Shown here: piece by piece, positions 23,361 through 36,606 of the stretch
How positions within the stretch are numbered: the first letter of the stretch is position 1
How the letters are laid out: each line of letters opens with the position of its first letter
From: Parascedosporium putredinis
Lineage: Eukaryota > Ascomycota > Sordariomycetes > Microascales > Microascaceae
DNA length: 64,000 nt
Direction of reading: 5' to 3'
Assembly: GCA_949357655.1 (NCBI GenBank)
Contig: CASHTG010000018.1
Location: 1,550,001-1,614,000, forward strand
Notes under the pieces: generated by a model
Databases searched by the model: none
The model's input: only the letters and a program-made list of their open reading frames with translations
What the model was told of the DNA's origin: nothing
Translations under genes and position numbers: made by a program

Positions 23361-25393
23361 GCGTGCCCTTTGGATTTGATTTCAAGGTTCGTCTGGTTGC
23401 TGTTTCCCCTTTCTCCCTTTTTTCTTTTTGTTGGTTGCGGATGGTGGTGCTGGGTGAGACCGGATAACGACGAAATGCAACCGGGAATGTGGGTGTTTTA
23501 TGTTAGCGAGTGTGATGTGTTGCGTATAAGTCCAGCTCCTAGTGTGGAGATGCGGATTCGTACTCGTAGGAAGGGGGAATGCGTGTAAGGTAAACGACGG
23601 GACGAAGTGTACTTGAAGCCGAGCAAGACCCTTACACGGAAGAGTTTAAGATGCTAAAAGCTTGGAAAGCTCCTCGAAAGCTCTACCCTGTAGTTTTAAA
23701 TATCATCCACCCGGTGCTAGAAGACCTGAAACGGCCACTGATCTGAGAAGTGCGGAAATAGGGTAATGGGGCTATATGGGAGAATGGGTGAAATCTATAT
23801 AAGCCTTATACAAGCGCGGGAAGAACTGGGCCACAGAGAGAGACCTGTCGGGCTACCGATATTTACCCGCAAATGAAGGGCTTGGGACTGCTGGACCGAA
23901 CTCAAGTCCGTCAGTTAGAAGGGCAATTTGAACAGAGGCGAACGGAGGTACGGCGCGAAGGGTGGTGGACTAGAACCCGAGGGGGAGGGGTGGCTGGCGG
24001 TTTGGTAGACTGACAAGAAGGCCAGGACCTGAGAAGGAGAGCGTGCGAGTGAGAAGGCCGCCGTAGATAAGGGAGTGAACGAAGGGGACGAGGTACTTGG
24101 GTAACTCTTAGGGCGATGGGTGGGTGAATTAGGTCCGGCCAACGTACGGTGGATGCCACCGTGCCTAGGAAAGGGTGAACCGGCGGATGCGGCAAGCGTG
24201 TAGACTTAAATACCTAACCGATCTGGGACTTGGATTTCTCGTGTATATTCTTGTGTCAAAACCAAGTCTGGCCCTTCACTCCGGAATGGGGTACGGGAAC
24301 GGAGGGTGTGTCCATCCCAGCGAAGGTGAGTGGGATGGTGCCTTTCGGTAAACGGTCGCATAGCCGTAATCCTAGGGTGTCGTTGGACGGTGGTGTTTCC
24401 GTCTCCTCGGCTGTATCCCACTTAGATGGAGGAACCAGGGATCAGAGCAAGAGATTAAGGCCAAAGAGACAGATTGATAGAATTGAAAATGGTACAGGGG
24501 TACAAGCGGTGTGTAGGTGGAGGGGCAAAGGGGGCCAACATGACTGAGTACCCTTGACAAGACGATTGGGCCAGGCCACTAGCTATCTGGTCTGTCAAGA
24601 AGAGAGACTTTGATGGCTTGCATTGGTAGCGGGTGGGCTTGACATTGTTGACGTGGAGCCGCGGTTCCTCATTCCTTTTCTTCCTGGTGCGTTGCGGAGA
24701 GCAGCTCCAGAAAAATTGGTGGGGCTTCTCGCGCTTGAGGGGATTGGCATTGATAGCTTGCTTTTTATTGTTGCGACAGACGCTGTTGAATTTTTCTTGT
24801 TATTCCTCATTTTCCTGTCCCCTTCCTCTGCGCCCTGGCCTTGGTACTCCTTGATAAGAGTCTCCTGCCAAAGGTGCAAATATACATCAAGCAATTGCAA
24901 TGCATATACAGATGGTGTGATAGGTGTATGGGCCTTTTCTTCTTCTTTTTTTCTCTCCTTTTTTCTTTCTTTCTTCCTTTTCTCCTCCTAAACAACATCA
25001 TAGGGTAGTGTCAAAATCATGACAAGGGCACTCTAAATGAAGAGTCCGGTTTGATGGACAGGGGATGATGCACAGCGGAAGGAGATTTCAACTTGGCTGG
25101 GAGTGGTCAGTGTTGATCGGCGGCTAGACCACCTTCCAAAGCAAGGAACAGGAACACCGATATCACTTATTTGAGATGGGATGATGGGGAGTGTCTGCTA
25201 CCCAAGTTAGAGTCGAGGAACGACGGCATATCTTAGTTCGTGAGCCAAAAGGGCAAATGAGGCGAGCATTGAGAGGGAGGTCTCCGGGAGTAAGTAGTGG
25301 GCATGGGTGCGTGGCCAAGATGGGAACCTTAAACATGGGGGTGGCGTGTATCGAATACAGCACATCTGTCGGAAATCCGACCATGGCCGCTTC
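23361..25393. other. GH3 promoter and gene-free stretch
   Basis: About 2 kb with no supportable gene. The first part should be the GH3 promoter. A minus-strand frame at 24,595-24,900 (Ser/Lys-rich, about 100 codons) and its plus-strand partner are probably chance. A C/T-rich tract lies at 24,935-24,990. Confidence 0.45.
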
Positions 25394-25795
25394 TCAGATG
25401 TTCCAGTTCTCTTGACGGGTGCACTGGAACATCCAGGCTAAGCCCGTCGTGACGCGCAGGAACAGGTCAATCCACAAGTCGGTGACCAGCGAAAAGGGAA
25501 TCCGGCTGGTGAAGAGGCATAGGACGATTCCCCAAATAAGGAAAGAAAGTGGGCAAAAAACAGAAGGGAAAAAAGTGTAGATAGCGCGCCTTCGAAACAG
25601 GGTCTTGTTATGCGGACGCCCCAAAACGGGGGTGCCGTGAAAGAGAATGCAGAAAAAGGGAATTGAACAGTGAGGTAGGACACTAAGAAGGGTAAGGCCC
25701 AAGGCGTAATCAAACCGGAGGCAGGAATGCCGGAGAGCCGCCGAAGACTGTGGGGAGTGGGGATGGTGCAAGTCGTCGGTCGTGTCACTTGACAT
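25394..25795 (-). CDS. Small hydrophobic ORF, hypothetical membrane protein
   Basis: An intact 133-codon minus-strand frame beginning MSSDTTDDLHHPHSPQSS. After a polar N-terminus of about 35 residues it has two or three hydrophobic stretches (LGLTLLSVLPHCSIPFFCIL, FPSVFCPLSFLIWGIVLCLF, and a weaker third), with Arg/Lys in the connecting segments, and ends with a short polar tail. The layout is what a small multi-pass membrane protein would show, but C/T-rich DNA read on one strand also yields Leu/Phe/Ser-rich frames by chance. I do not recognise a family. It sits alone in the gene-sparse block; no intron or promoter evidence. Confidence 0.25.
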   Translation of the reverse strand: MSSDTTDDLHHPHSPQSSAALRHSCLRFDYALGLTLLSVLPHCSIPFFCILFHGTPVLGRPHNKTLFRRRAIYTFFPSVFCPLSFLIWGIVLCLFTSRIPFSLVTDLWIDLFLRVTTGLAWMFQCTRQENWNI

Positions 25796-27437
25796 TTCTC
25801 CACACTAGAAATAATCCTTCTCAATCTCTGCGAAATAGCCATATCGGTAGGAACGGTCCGTCTCAGCGGACACGCTCAGTGACCGCATTGGATCTCGCCT
25901 TTTCAGTTGCATCTACACTCCAGTGTACCCCCATTTAGTATTGTCAATGTCAAAAAGACGTGGATCTACCCTCACTTTCATGTCAGTTTCAAAGTTGGAT
26001 CTAACAGGCAGACCGACCTCCTACTCCCAGGATTCTGGAGGGTTTTGCTTCCTTTATGGGTCCTCTTCCTCGTGTCGGAGCTGTTGGGCGAGGAGCTAAA
26101 GCCCAGATCAAGCGAGCATTTGTGGGAATGCGAGGATCTCCATATTCCACCGCGGTGCAAACAGTAGTTTTCTTACTCTAGGGAGCAGATAGATGGTGGG
26201 AGACGGCCAGGTGCCCGATTCGATGCTATGTTGAATATTGTACAAGACGTAAAAATTGATGTGCGCATGTCGGCAACTCCTGACTGCCACGCCTTGCAGC
26301 ACGCGATGGTCCCGGGAGCCGTGGCGGGTGAGGCGGAGAAAGCGCACACAGGAATCCATTCTGCCTTTCATCTTTCATTCTTTGAGAAGCCTTAGGCTAC
26401 CTCCTGAAGGTTGTAATGATCATTCTATTTCTACCTACTTCCTTATTGTCACGCACAGGTTGATGAGGGTAAGCGCGATGGTCATCACGCGGAAGTTGGA
26501 GCTCCCTCCGAACATGCTCCTTCCTCTTCATCGACGACCACTTGACCTTGGACCACCCACCAGCGCAATGTTGCACTTGCCCTACATGCAAAAACGCTAT
26601 CTATGGATGTATCTTTTTTATTAGCTCCATCTCGTGCTCGCTCAGTCACGGTGGGGGCTTGAGCTTGGGTATGGCGTCTTTTTGGGGTGCTTCAAGTGGG
26701 GTGGGACGGGAGTGTATTCTCGGCGTTCCTGAAAAGTGCTCGAATTTCTGGAAATGCGCCATCACAAGCAATACTGCGCCTGCCGTGGGGATTGTATCGA
26801 TCAACAAGCCAGGCGCCTGCTTCACCTCGGGGCGGAGGGGTTACCCACGTGCGAGTCAATAAACCCTGGAATTAGATGCAGCCACAGTTCTCCATCATCG
26901 GACTAGCTCAGACACCCTCTCTCATCGTTGTCCCCGACTAGACCTCCCGGGGCTCGCCTGACCCCTTCGCAACCATCTAGTGTATGATTGAAGCGCCACG
27001 CAAAGCTAGCACCGACACATGCTTCGGCGTTGAAGACGCTGCCTGCCTCGCTGTGCATTATCGGGTTCTTTTAGGGTGTGGTAATGTAGCGTCCTCCAAT
27101 ATTCGGTTGCTGCAAGAGGGAGTGGTGACGTGCCATGATTTCCAACAAGCCGAATCGCGGGTTTCATTGCACGCGCATTACAGGAGGATAATGATCCTGA
27201 ATCTGGCGGGCAAAGGTTTTCACGATCCGTCCAGGCGGCTCCCACCCGCAGCTGGCCACTCCGAGGTTTGATCTCGATCGCAAGCTCTCCACGATCAATT
27301 ACTTCCGAGGAGAGGGCGTTTCTTACATGCCAATCCGCTCGGAACAAGAACGGAAGGCCGCCATAGAAGCATCATCCTCTGTAACCTGACGGAGCAATCG
27401 CATCTAAGGATACCAAGGTTCCGTCCCCTGATCGCTA
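25796..27437. other. Gene-free stretch
   Basis: About 1.6 kb with only short frames on both strands, none family-like. No repeats longer than a few tens of bases are evident by eye. Confidence 0.4.
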
Positions 27438-28242
27438 GAACCGGATGGCCCTGCATATGAGAATCTGCTGGTTAGCATCGGGCATGCACAGCGACGGAGA
27501 AGGTGACAAAAATGTCCGCGAAACGCTGCGACATCAAATCCAAATCTTGGCAGAGGTCGATCCATAATTGGCGCTGGAAAAGAGCGTGGACCCGGCCTAA
27601 AAGGCCTTGTCCATGCTGGAAGCGAAGTCATTCAGCGATTGCCTCAAAAGGATACTCCGGCTGCAGTATTACTGCTCAATTCGCCATCGGAGTTGTATCG
27701 TTTCGTCGTCCAATTTTGAATGATTTTACCCCAAGGGAAGCCGCTCGTCAGCAAGTGGTGGCATCCCAGGTTGGGGGCTGCTCAATAATGCTGTTGAAAT
27801 ATGCGGTGGCGAGGGCTACTTTGGGCGAGCTGGCCGATTGCCGTTGGACCGACACCCCGGGGTTCAAGTACTTTACTTTCTGCTGTGTTGCTCGAACCTG
27901 TGCCTCAGTGTTCTCATATCTCTGCCCTCGTCTGCTCACAGAAGTCAATAAATCGCGAAGACCAGAAAAGCAAACAGCCACAAAAAAGTCAGCGAGATCA
28001 ACCAAGCCGCAGGCGAGAGCTCAGAGATTAGCTCGTCAGGTCCCGACCCTTGTTGAACAGATCATAGCTTTCATCCCAACTCTGGACCCGTTTTAAGGCA
28101 ACATATGGATCAGGATCTTTGTCCTCGACATTCCCGATTTCCGCTCTTTTGTTATCTATCATGTGGGGTTTCGAGACACATTCTTAGATCCCAAGTTCGC
28201 CTTTCGGAATGCGGAACGGAAGAATTCTCTGGGGGTTTGCCA
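27438..28242 (-). pseudogene. Possible degenerate coding remnant on the minus strand
   Basis: Several adjacent minus-strand segments read like protein but lie in different frames or are cut by stops: a charged segment near 28,190-28,030 (containing NVEDKDPDPYVALKRVQSWD), then 28,005-27,748 (containing ENTEAQVRATQQKVKYLNPG), then continuing in the same frame to about 27,440 through three TGA codons. TGA can arise from CGA or TGG by one transition, so decay of a former gene is possible. I recognise no family, and random frames of this length are expected, so confidence is low. Confidence 0.2.
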
Positions 28243-30264
28243 CTTTCATCAATCGGGTACTTCCCCGTGGGTGGAGGCCGGGGATGTGAGCTAGAACGAC
28301 TAGAACGGATTGAGGTCCACTGTGTTCGGTTTTCGTGGACGACAAGCATGTACCTGAGGAGTTCCACGGGTAGAAAACCCTGCTTCCCCAGTTCCAGGGT
28401 GACACTGGCTCGGCGGGGCGGCTATCCCACGAGGTACAGTCCCAGTACGGACCCAAGTCGATTCTTGTCCTAACGGCTCGCCGGCCCGCTGCCCGCTCTC
28501 ACCACCTCAACACTCTAATGCGTCAACTGTGTACAATTTGAGACGGCAAGACAGAATCAGGGAGGAATGCTCTGTTCCGGATCAGCCGATGACAGCGATG
28601 GGCAGCTCTTTTCTTTACAGTTTCGCGGTACACCACTCCCTCGGGCTGGGGCTCTAAAGGGTGTCATCATCGGAGGAAGGGTTCAAACACCTTCTGGAAT
28701 AATGCCGTATTCATTTCATCGTTGCGGGAGAAAGCCTGGGGGGGTCAAGCAAGAGATATTTTGGATTACTCGTGGGGGTATATGATGCCCGAGGCAAGGT
28801 ATATTTAACAGCAGCAAGGGAATAATAAGATAACGGGAGCCGGGAACGCTGCCACACAAAATCCAACAATCAAGAGGTGTGTTCGTCCTCCTCCAACCCT
28901 GTCAGGTCGGAACCAGAAATCAAGACTCCGCACTGTCTATCCGACCATACGGTTACAACTTGACCTCATCGGGGAATCTCCGTTCCGTGAACAATAATTT
29001 TACCGTTACTCCGCAAAAGGGACGACGGAACATGGGGGATGCACCAAGCAGGAAAGTTCATTTGCAGGTGAAGACGTGCGCTGAGACTGAAAGTGAGCAA
29101 GGAGCAGGGGCTATCCAGCGTTTATGAGTGGCAGTCACACTGGCAAGACCATGAGGGTGTCGAGAACCCAAGCTTCAATGAGTTTAGCTCCAGTTCCATC
29201 GACATGCTTGGCCTGCCCCTCATAATCCCGACTTCCAACACGGAGGATTCCATTTCCATTCTCCAATCTCAGGGCGGCTGAGAGAGGGAAAAAAAAAAAA
29301 AAAAAAGAGTGCGTGAAAATAGAAAAACAATACAAAGCAGGGCAACATGGAAAAAGGACCTCGCAACAAGGGTCGCGTCGGGTCGGGCAATGGGAACAAA
29401 CGCGAATCAATCTCACAATAGAAGATCGAGGAACGCGGGAAGAAGAAGATGACCTGCGTGTCCCTGTTCCAGAGACGGGAGCATATGGAGAGGCTCTACT
29501 AGTGCGCCGCAGGCCGCTGATTGTGATTATCCGCATGACACAAAGTCCCCGAAGTTAATAAAACTGCACGAAACGGAGGCTTGTCGATCAAGGAATTTTC
29601 CCGAAGCTACCAAACTCCGAGAGTTGTGCGCCACATTTCGCCCTGGGCTGGTCCAGTTCTCTCTTCATCGAAAGCTGGGGTTCTGTTCCTGGGCGGGCAC
29701 CTTCCCAGCACAACGGCACGGCTGCCTGGCTTGCAACGGTTCTTGTCTGGCTGGCTGAACAGGGTCGGGAAGGCGCCACCGCGGCCGGGGAAAGCCCTGT
29801 TATTAGTCAACGCCAGACGCAAAAGCAATCAGTGATTAATATTAGTTCGTGTGGTGTGGAAAACCATCAGTCCCCAACCAACCAAATCACGTCCTGTCGA
29901 GTCGTTGGCGTCATCGTTTGTTCATTGATCAGGGCACGAGGCACAATACTCGCATACACGTACAGCATGATGAGAGGGAGGCCGACTTTTTGCATTTGGC
30001 GATTCAAAACAGCATCCGGGAGAGGAAAAGCTGCACTAGCCCCCTTCCTCCCACGGATTTCCTGATTACTATTCAATCTAGGGTTGGCCATTGGAATATT
30101 CATATTGTCCAGTAACAAGTGGAGAAGAGCAGGACCGAAAGAACATGATAAAGTTGATCGATTCAGTCCTCTTCTTGCACTTGAGCTATTCAACTTTATT
30201 ATCATTAACACCTTTTTCTCCAAACTCTTCCACCCTCGTATTTTGAGTCTACCCTGGTCTTGGT
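28243..30264. other. Gene-free stretch with poly-A tract
   Basis: About 2 kb with no supportable gene; includes an A-run near 29,289-29,307. Only short frames on both strands. Confidence 0.4.
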
Positions 30265-30525
30265 GTGGTGATAGCCCCACGGGGATCGAGCGCAAGGTTG
30301 GAAAATCTGGGAGAACGAGTGGAGCAAGCAGAACAATTGCAACCAAGAGCCTCCACGTGCGGGTCGTACACCACCCTAAGCGGACAATTGAAATCCCTTC
30401 GAGCCGATTTGAGATGCTTTGCAACAAAAGTCTTCGATTCTTCCTTGAGAGAGCCGATCCAAAGTGCCACGAGTACTCGCCACGCCCTCAGTCAAGTGTC
30501 TGCAAGGGAAAACCCCCACTACTAG
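30265..30525 (+). pseudogene. Possible coding fragment, alpha-helical
   Basis: An 86-codon plus-strand frame with helical, heptad-like character (ARLENLGERVEQAEQL, then LKSLRADLRCFATKVFDSSL). A plausible acceptor follows at about 30,564 (CTTTCACAG), after which the open frames degrade with stops. It could be a surviving exon of a decayed gene or chance. Family unknown. Confidence 0.2.
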
Positions 30526-31119
30526 CATAATAACCTAACCTCTTTCCCTCTTCCCTTTCACAGGCCATCATTTTGCGCGTTCCTCGCTAAAGAACCCACC
30601 TCAAGCGTTGATACATCCAATCTCCAAATTTACCAACGGCATCAATACGCCCATCATACAGCTTCACTGGAGTTGGACGCGATTACGAGGTCTAGTCTTA
30701 CTGCTCGCCTTTCGCACAAGGCAAGGTGAGTCCACCGTCAGCCTACAACAGGTTACTTGCCGACGTCCACAGTAAGACAGAATACGTGGGAGCAGTTCAG
30801 CGGCTTCTCTCTCCGTCGGAGTCACGGGCAGCTGTTCCCGTCCCCACGCAAGGAAAACTCCGACGTCCACACCAGCTGCCTTCTTGGCTGTCATTGGTCC
30901 TCTGTCTTCCCGGGATCTACCACCAGAAGCTCGTGCGAAGAAGGGGGCGTAAAATAACTAGGAGACGTTCTTGCTTAGCTGGGGTCAAGCACATCTTGAT
31001 AAAGGGGAGGGCATGCCGCGCTGCGCAGTGTACCCGCGGGTATAGTATCTATCAGTAGTACCCTGTCTGGGAGGAGGGCTTGCTACAACACAACGTTTCT
31101 GGTCGAGCTCGACGACGCA
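30526..31119. other. Upstream region of the DUF202 gene
   Basis: About 600 nt before the DUF202 start; must hold its promoter. Short broken frames only. Confidence 0.4.
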
Positions 31120-32661
31120 ATGCAGCCCCCGGCCTCAGCCTACCAACGGCGCGGGCGGACTGCAGAGGGAACCACTCGCTCCAATCCGCCCTTAGCAGCG
31201 GGACCGAGGTTGCCGCCCGCGGCGGATGTGGAGTTGACTGACCTACAACCCAGCGATGGACGCTCCAGCGGGAGTGCAACCTCTTCAGATTCCTCCGGCG
31301 AGGAGGATACTGATCCATGTGGAGCGTCAAATGCCAGTCTTCCATCTACAGTCCAGTCAGTTGGCGACAAGTCGCCTCTCGCCAGATTTTGGTCGAATCA
31401 CGTTAGCATGGTTGTTCAGCCTGAAGCTAGCCGAGACCACTTAGGTACGTTTGCGCGGCCAGCACCCATCATGCTTGGTTATGCGCCCTTCCGCCCTTCT
31501 AGCTGTATAAACAGAGGGCGGCATCGCGACCCGACTTCCCTACCCATGTCCGTTGATCATCTCCCCCTTCTGCTTCTACCCCGCTGCGCCGTTTCCTGCT
31601 TCCCTCGTGGGATCGAGATGGGCTTCCGATCATCGACGGGCTTGTTCTTCAACAACTGCGCGGCTGATGAGAGGGTCTGTTGATCTGCAGAGCCTTACCT
31701 ATCCCGCTTCTGCGGCTGCGATCTACTAAATTGCATCCGTGCCGTTGCCGCGCTTGCAGAACGGGAAGAAGGCGTAAGGTCCACGAAGATATGCTCTTTC
31801 TCATGATGGTCGAGAAACAGGATGCCCTTGTACGCATCAGCTTCCTGCACCCTGATCTTTTGCACTCCTGCATTTTCGCTATACGCCTTGCCCTTTGATT
31901 ATGTCCCCTACCGACCTTCCCCTAGCCCGACTCCTACCTGACGAGCTCTGAAAGCGATATCAAACGGCCTTCCAAACATGCGGATTACCGTGTGCGGATG
32001 GGCTGGTTGTGCCCACGAGTAGGCAAGCGGAGAACCAATATTCCATTATGTCTTTTCTTTATTCCTAGCACCAAGATCAGTCGGATGGAGTTCCCCTTCA
32101 CCGCGCAGTCTGAACCTTAAACGACGACCCTATCAGCCCCCGTTCCCTTCCCGTTGAGCCCCAAATGTGAACCCCCGACTCTCTCGTGTTTAACGTATAA
32201 TTAATCTTACTTTGTTTTCCTTTCATCAGCTATTGAGAGAACCTTTCTTGGATATTTTCGGACCTCTCTCGTCTTTGCTATCATGGGCACAACGATATCT
32301 CAGCTATTCTTCCTAGCTCACCAAGATGAAGGATTCGGATATACGGAAATTGGACGGCCGATCGCGTCAGTATGCTTCTGCTTCTCTATATTGACTGTTC
32401 TTCTTGGCGTTTGTCGGACCTGGAGGCACCAGCACTACGTAGCCAAGGGTAAAGCTCTAGCAGGCGGCTTTGAAGTGGCCATTCTTGGCTTTGGAACAAT
32501 TATTGTAAGTAAACCCAGGCTTGTCTAACTTAGCCCGCGCTCTTTACGTGTTCGTATGATGTCTAATGTCTTCGCCTGGCCATGCCCCTTGTCAATAGAT
32601 TGGAATAGTGTTTCTAGGCCTGATTTTGGGCGTTGGTATTGCCAAAGCAGAAGTTGCATAG
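31120..32661 (+). CDS. DUF202-domain small membrane protein
   Basis: Fungal integral membrane protein of the DUF202 family, a domain also found in yeast vacuolar VTC-complex subunits and bacterial YidH-like proteins; biochemical role not defined. Three exons: 31,120-31,444, 32,230-32,504 and 32,599-32,661; about 220 residues. Residues 1-90 are disordered and Ser/Pro/acidic. The family signature spans the first junction: SRDHLAIERTFLGYFRTSL. Three hydrophobic helices follow: IMGTTISQLFFLA, VCFCFSILTVLLGVC, and a third crossing intron 2 (AILGFGTIIIGIVFLGLILG). Splice sites are GTACGT...CAG and GTAAGT...TAG. Intron 1 is about 785 nt, far longer than other introns here. No frame break. It is the only convincing gene in the sparse block from 23.4 to 38.2 kb. 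Confidence 0.88.
31445..32229 (+). other. Unusually long intron 1 of the DUF202 gene
   Basis: About 785 nt from GTACGT to the CAG before the DUF202 signature. Phase 1 removal gives DHLAIERTF, matching the family, so both ends are well supported. A-T and C-T rich stretches inside; no exon I can support within it. Confidence 0.75.
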
Positions 32662-35600
32662 CCTGAGCCGTAGAAAATCACCAAAATCTAGAGTTCGGCC
32701 AGTTTCGCGCTCCGTTGAAGACGGCCAAAACTTCGCCGAGTTGAGGTGCGCTGAAGACCACATCGGACCAAGATTCACACTGCATACATTGGACGTATTC
32801 TATTCATCGACGGACGACGTCGTCAGGCGACCCATTGCCCACTGTTGGACGAGCCCTGCATCCGGCTACTAGACATGCAGCCGTTTTGAGCTGGATAGAC
32901 TTTGGAACGCAGGCTCGGTATACAATGGGCCGGGAAATCATCCGATACATGACTACGGTGGAAGCTGCAAATTAGTTTGTAAAGTGGTTTGGGATAGAGG
33001 TTGAGGGGTAGTTTGCCCCTCGAGTCCAGCGCAGGCTCCTCAATGTTCAACGTGGAATTGAGCAAACTGCAAGAGCCCGGATGACGACGGCTGACATCTG
33101 CAGGGGATAACACATCCGGATCCCTACGTGCCTCTGTGGCATCTGCGAATAGGTATTTGCCGGGTCCCAGAGCCACAGTCGCCCCAGAGCTTTTTCCTGT
33201 TCTGCCTTCTCCCGGTCCCAACCGGGTTGGACAGCAGCGGTTTGAGGACCAATCAGAATGAAGTATTAAGAACGGCAATGCGAGATGGGCCTCGCTTCTG
33301 CCTCAAATTGCGTGCCCTGACATATGGTAGGTATATCAGAGGAAGCTATGATCACTATAGAGTATCTATATTGTGCTGGCAGCGTTTGATGGCGACGCCG
33401 ACACTAATAGCTCGTGTGCTGTTGCTACGCGAGTCAACGAGAACGGCCTCGCTCAGCGCAAGTGTGTCACGACTACGATATCAGTGCACTTCAGTGGACG
33501 GTTTCGGGCAACGTGGCGTGGATGACGGGCGGCAAATGCGGCGGAGTAGAGCCGCCAGCGAAAGCCTCCATTATGCCCCGTGTAAACCGGCCGAGCTAAG
33601 CCCGCGGAATCATCCGAGGAGATCAGGAACAAACAGGCTGGAGTGTGTGGATCTGCAAGAAAAGAAAATTGACAAGACAATTCTTTTGGACCCCAACTAA
33701 CCGCTGTGGTTTTTTTGATGTATAGATGTATAGATGTTATGATTTCTTTTTCTTTTCGCCCCTCGCTTATTGCACATCTTCCTTTCGTCCTTGACCGCTC
33801 GAGTTACTTGGCACATTCGAGAATGAATTTCATGCATTAGCCGCGTCCACTGTTAATTGTTCGCATATTGTCCCGCGGAGCGTATGGCTTCGCTGTTGGC
33901 TCATTTTCCTGTGGCTGGTGCAGTGTATCTGGTACCCCGGGATGGTAGCTGCCGCTGATCTCAATTTGCACAAAGAGGCGTGTAGTGTAGACCCGGACGA
34001 GATGACCCCGAGCCGAAGTCGTCCAAGGGTGGAGAGACCACTTATAGCGACCCCGTAGAGTTATAGTGTAGGCTTAAAGAGGTATATCGGGGATGAAGAA
34101 CATATTGGATTACGTGTTTGTCGGCATCACTCAAGGAAAATACGCAGAAAGGGGGCAGTGGACGGCATCGACCTGCTATTTTGCTACCATTTTGAGTCCG
34201 TTATCACTCCTTCTCCCGTGTATTCTCCACGTGTACGCGTGCGTGCATCTGTGAACCTGCTCCTTTCATCTTGCTCTATCTGGGTGTGTGGATGTATCCT
34301 CGAGGATGCAGGTTGATCAAGACTTGCAGAGCTTGGGGGCAGTTTTCCCGGCACCATTTTAGGCGGCCGAAACCCTTCTTTTTCATTTAATCACTTATAT
34401 CAAGGGGCGCAAAAGAAGAGAAAAAATCGAGTTCTGTTTCAGTGGCCTGAGACAAGCCGGAGAGCCGACTGTTTCTGTTCTGGGAAGCCAGGTCGATCCA
34501 AAGTTGGAAACCCGTTTCGTCTTCATGGGCCACCCTCAATAACATCAATGTAAGCAATAAAGAACTTTGGGGCTCCCGGTAATATCGTAATGGCGCGTTT
34601 GGAGGGTTGCAATGGAATACGAGTGCATGAATGGGGTCCCTCGAGTGTTCCATCCGTCGTCCATTGTTCTCAAGACTTATTACTAAGGCAGCTGAGCCGC
34701 AATCTACGGACAACATCACGATATCGCCCTTTGCTACAACGGTGTGTAGAAGGTCTGTTTGCTGTTTTTTTGCCTTGGGTTGAAGTTGCATTGGTTTTAG
34801 TAATATCTCGTCAACAGCTCAACCCATTGAGGTTCGTCGATATAAAATAGGGCTTTCGTGGAACGGAGGGAGTGAGTGGGAATAGAAGGGAATCACAGGT
34901 ACGAAGGGAAGACTTTTTGCCTGCTCCACATGGGAAAGGAGGTGATTCCCGCGAGCTCGGATATTAGTTGACAGCAAAACGAAGAGGGCGTTGGGATGGG
35001 GCACGCGCGGATCTTGGCCTGAGAGGGCGGACGATCTGTTTATAAAAAGCAAGTCTTTGCCATATGTCAAACGTGCCGTTGCGGAAGCAGGTCTTGGGCT
35101 AAAGGCTTGCTTGCTCCGTCTGCAGGTTGAGTTGACGGGAACGCTACGTTTCCCGAACCGCAATCTGGTTGCTTGAACTGCCCAGCCAAGTCTGCTTTTG
35201 GTGCTTAGCCTTTCACGGCTTCTTCCTTGCCAAAAGAAGAATGATCCCTGACGCACGCACCCTTGCCTTTATGTATCGATACCGCGCACTAGGCGGCGAC
35301 AGGGTGCGGCTGCGGCATGCGGATACCGGGCTAGTCCCGGGAGCGGCACAGGATCTAGTTTGCTGGTTAGATCAACGCTTCTCGAGTTCACGAGTACTAA
35401 TTCTTCTAAAGCGCCTCGATGGTGGCGGCTCGCGCTTCCTCGAGAACCTAGAGGTAAGCTGGTTGCCATCTCTTCTTGGCTGGCAAACCCCTGTGGACTC
35501 GGAATACCTCCCTTTTGGAGACGAGTGGGATTGACTTGTGAAATCGACGGCGCTCATCCTGGCTGCTTTGTTTAGACAGGGCCGTGTGACCTAGAGACGT

Positions 35601-36606
35601 GTGACCTAATACTCTAGCTCCGTGAGCTTGATTTCTGGCCTTCAGTGAACACTATTGAAGACGTGAACGTATCTCATCCGGCCATCATTGAACACCAGAG
35701 GCTTAGAACCCACGTACGACTACTCAGGACAGGATCAGAGGGCAATGGGTATTGATCCCTAGGATTAAGGCGCTAAGTATGATGCTGAAGAGATTCCTCC
35801 CACGGCAGCAACTGATCCTGGTCACGTAGCTCTATCAATACGTGTACGCTCGACTCTAGTTCTTGCATAATATGGGCAGAAGGACAGAGCCAAGAGCCAA
35901 AGGGAGCGGTCCTTCCCTAGTCTACTTTTCTCTCGATGTTGCCGATCTCCAAACCCTTGTGCATGCAGCAAAAGCATGATTCTCTATAAAATCTCGATGT
36001 TGTTTTCAGAAGCGAGTGCCCTACTTTGGGCAGCTAGTGGAGAAATTTTATGTGAGGAGGTGAACGAGACAAGTCTCGAACCATTACCGGACAAAACGCT
36101 TTGGGTGGTAGTCTTGGGGAGGAGGCCCGAACGACGGCGGAAGTGATGATTCAGGGCCCGGGGTAGGTGAGACAGCGCTAAGTGGCCTCGAGGCACACCG
36201 CGCCCACTATTTCTCAAGATTGCATAGCGTAAAGTAAGGGATCGTGATGTGCGGGCGAATACTTCATCGAAGCCGACAATCTTAAGCCCAAGGCATTGCA
36301 TTTTAGGGGCGGCGCAAGGAAGCAACCTTTTAACCATCTGGAGAACTTCTGTCGATCCACGCATCGCCAGTGGATTCGCACTTGGACGACTGGCCATGAG
36401 CCGGCCTAGGTTTAGTAGGTAGGATCTTTGGCTAGCTGAGGTCGGTTAGTCTTAACATCCACGCTGGATGGCCGATACCTTTCCTTTGCCTTAATATCGC
36501 CAATGAGTGATACTGTATGAGGTAGATGGATCGTCGCAAGGCTAATGCCAGGCTGGCCAAGGCACGATCGCCGTTGACGCTCATGGGGCACTATAAGGGA
36601 TAGATT
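32662..36606. other. Gene-sparse stretch
   Basis: About 3.9 kb with frames of 60-190 codons on both strands (for example 33,128-33,700 plus, 35,169-35,534 plus, 35,984-36,397 minus), all lacking family resemblance and mutually overlapping. A short duplication GATGTATA GATGTATA occurs near 33,717-33,735. No RNA gene seen. Confidence 0.4.
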
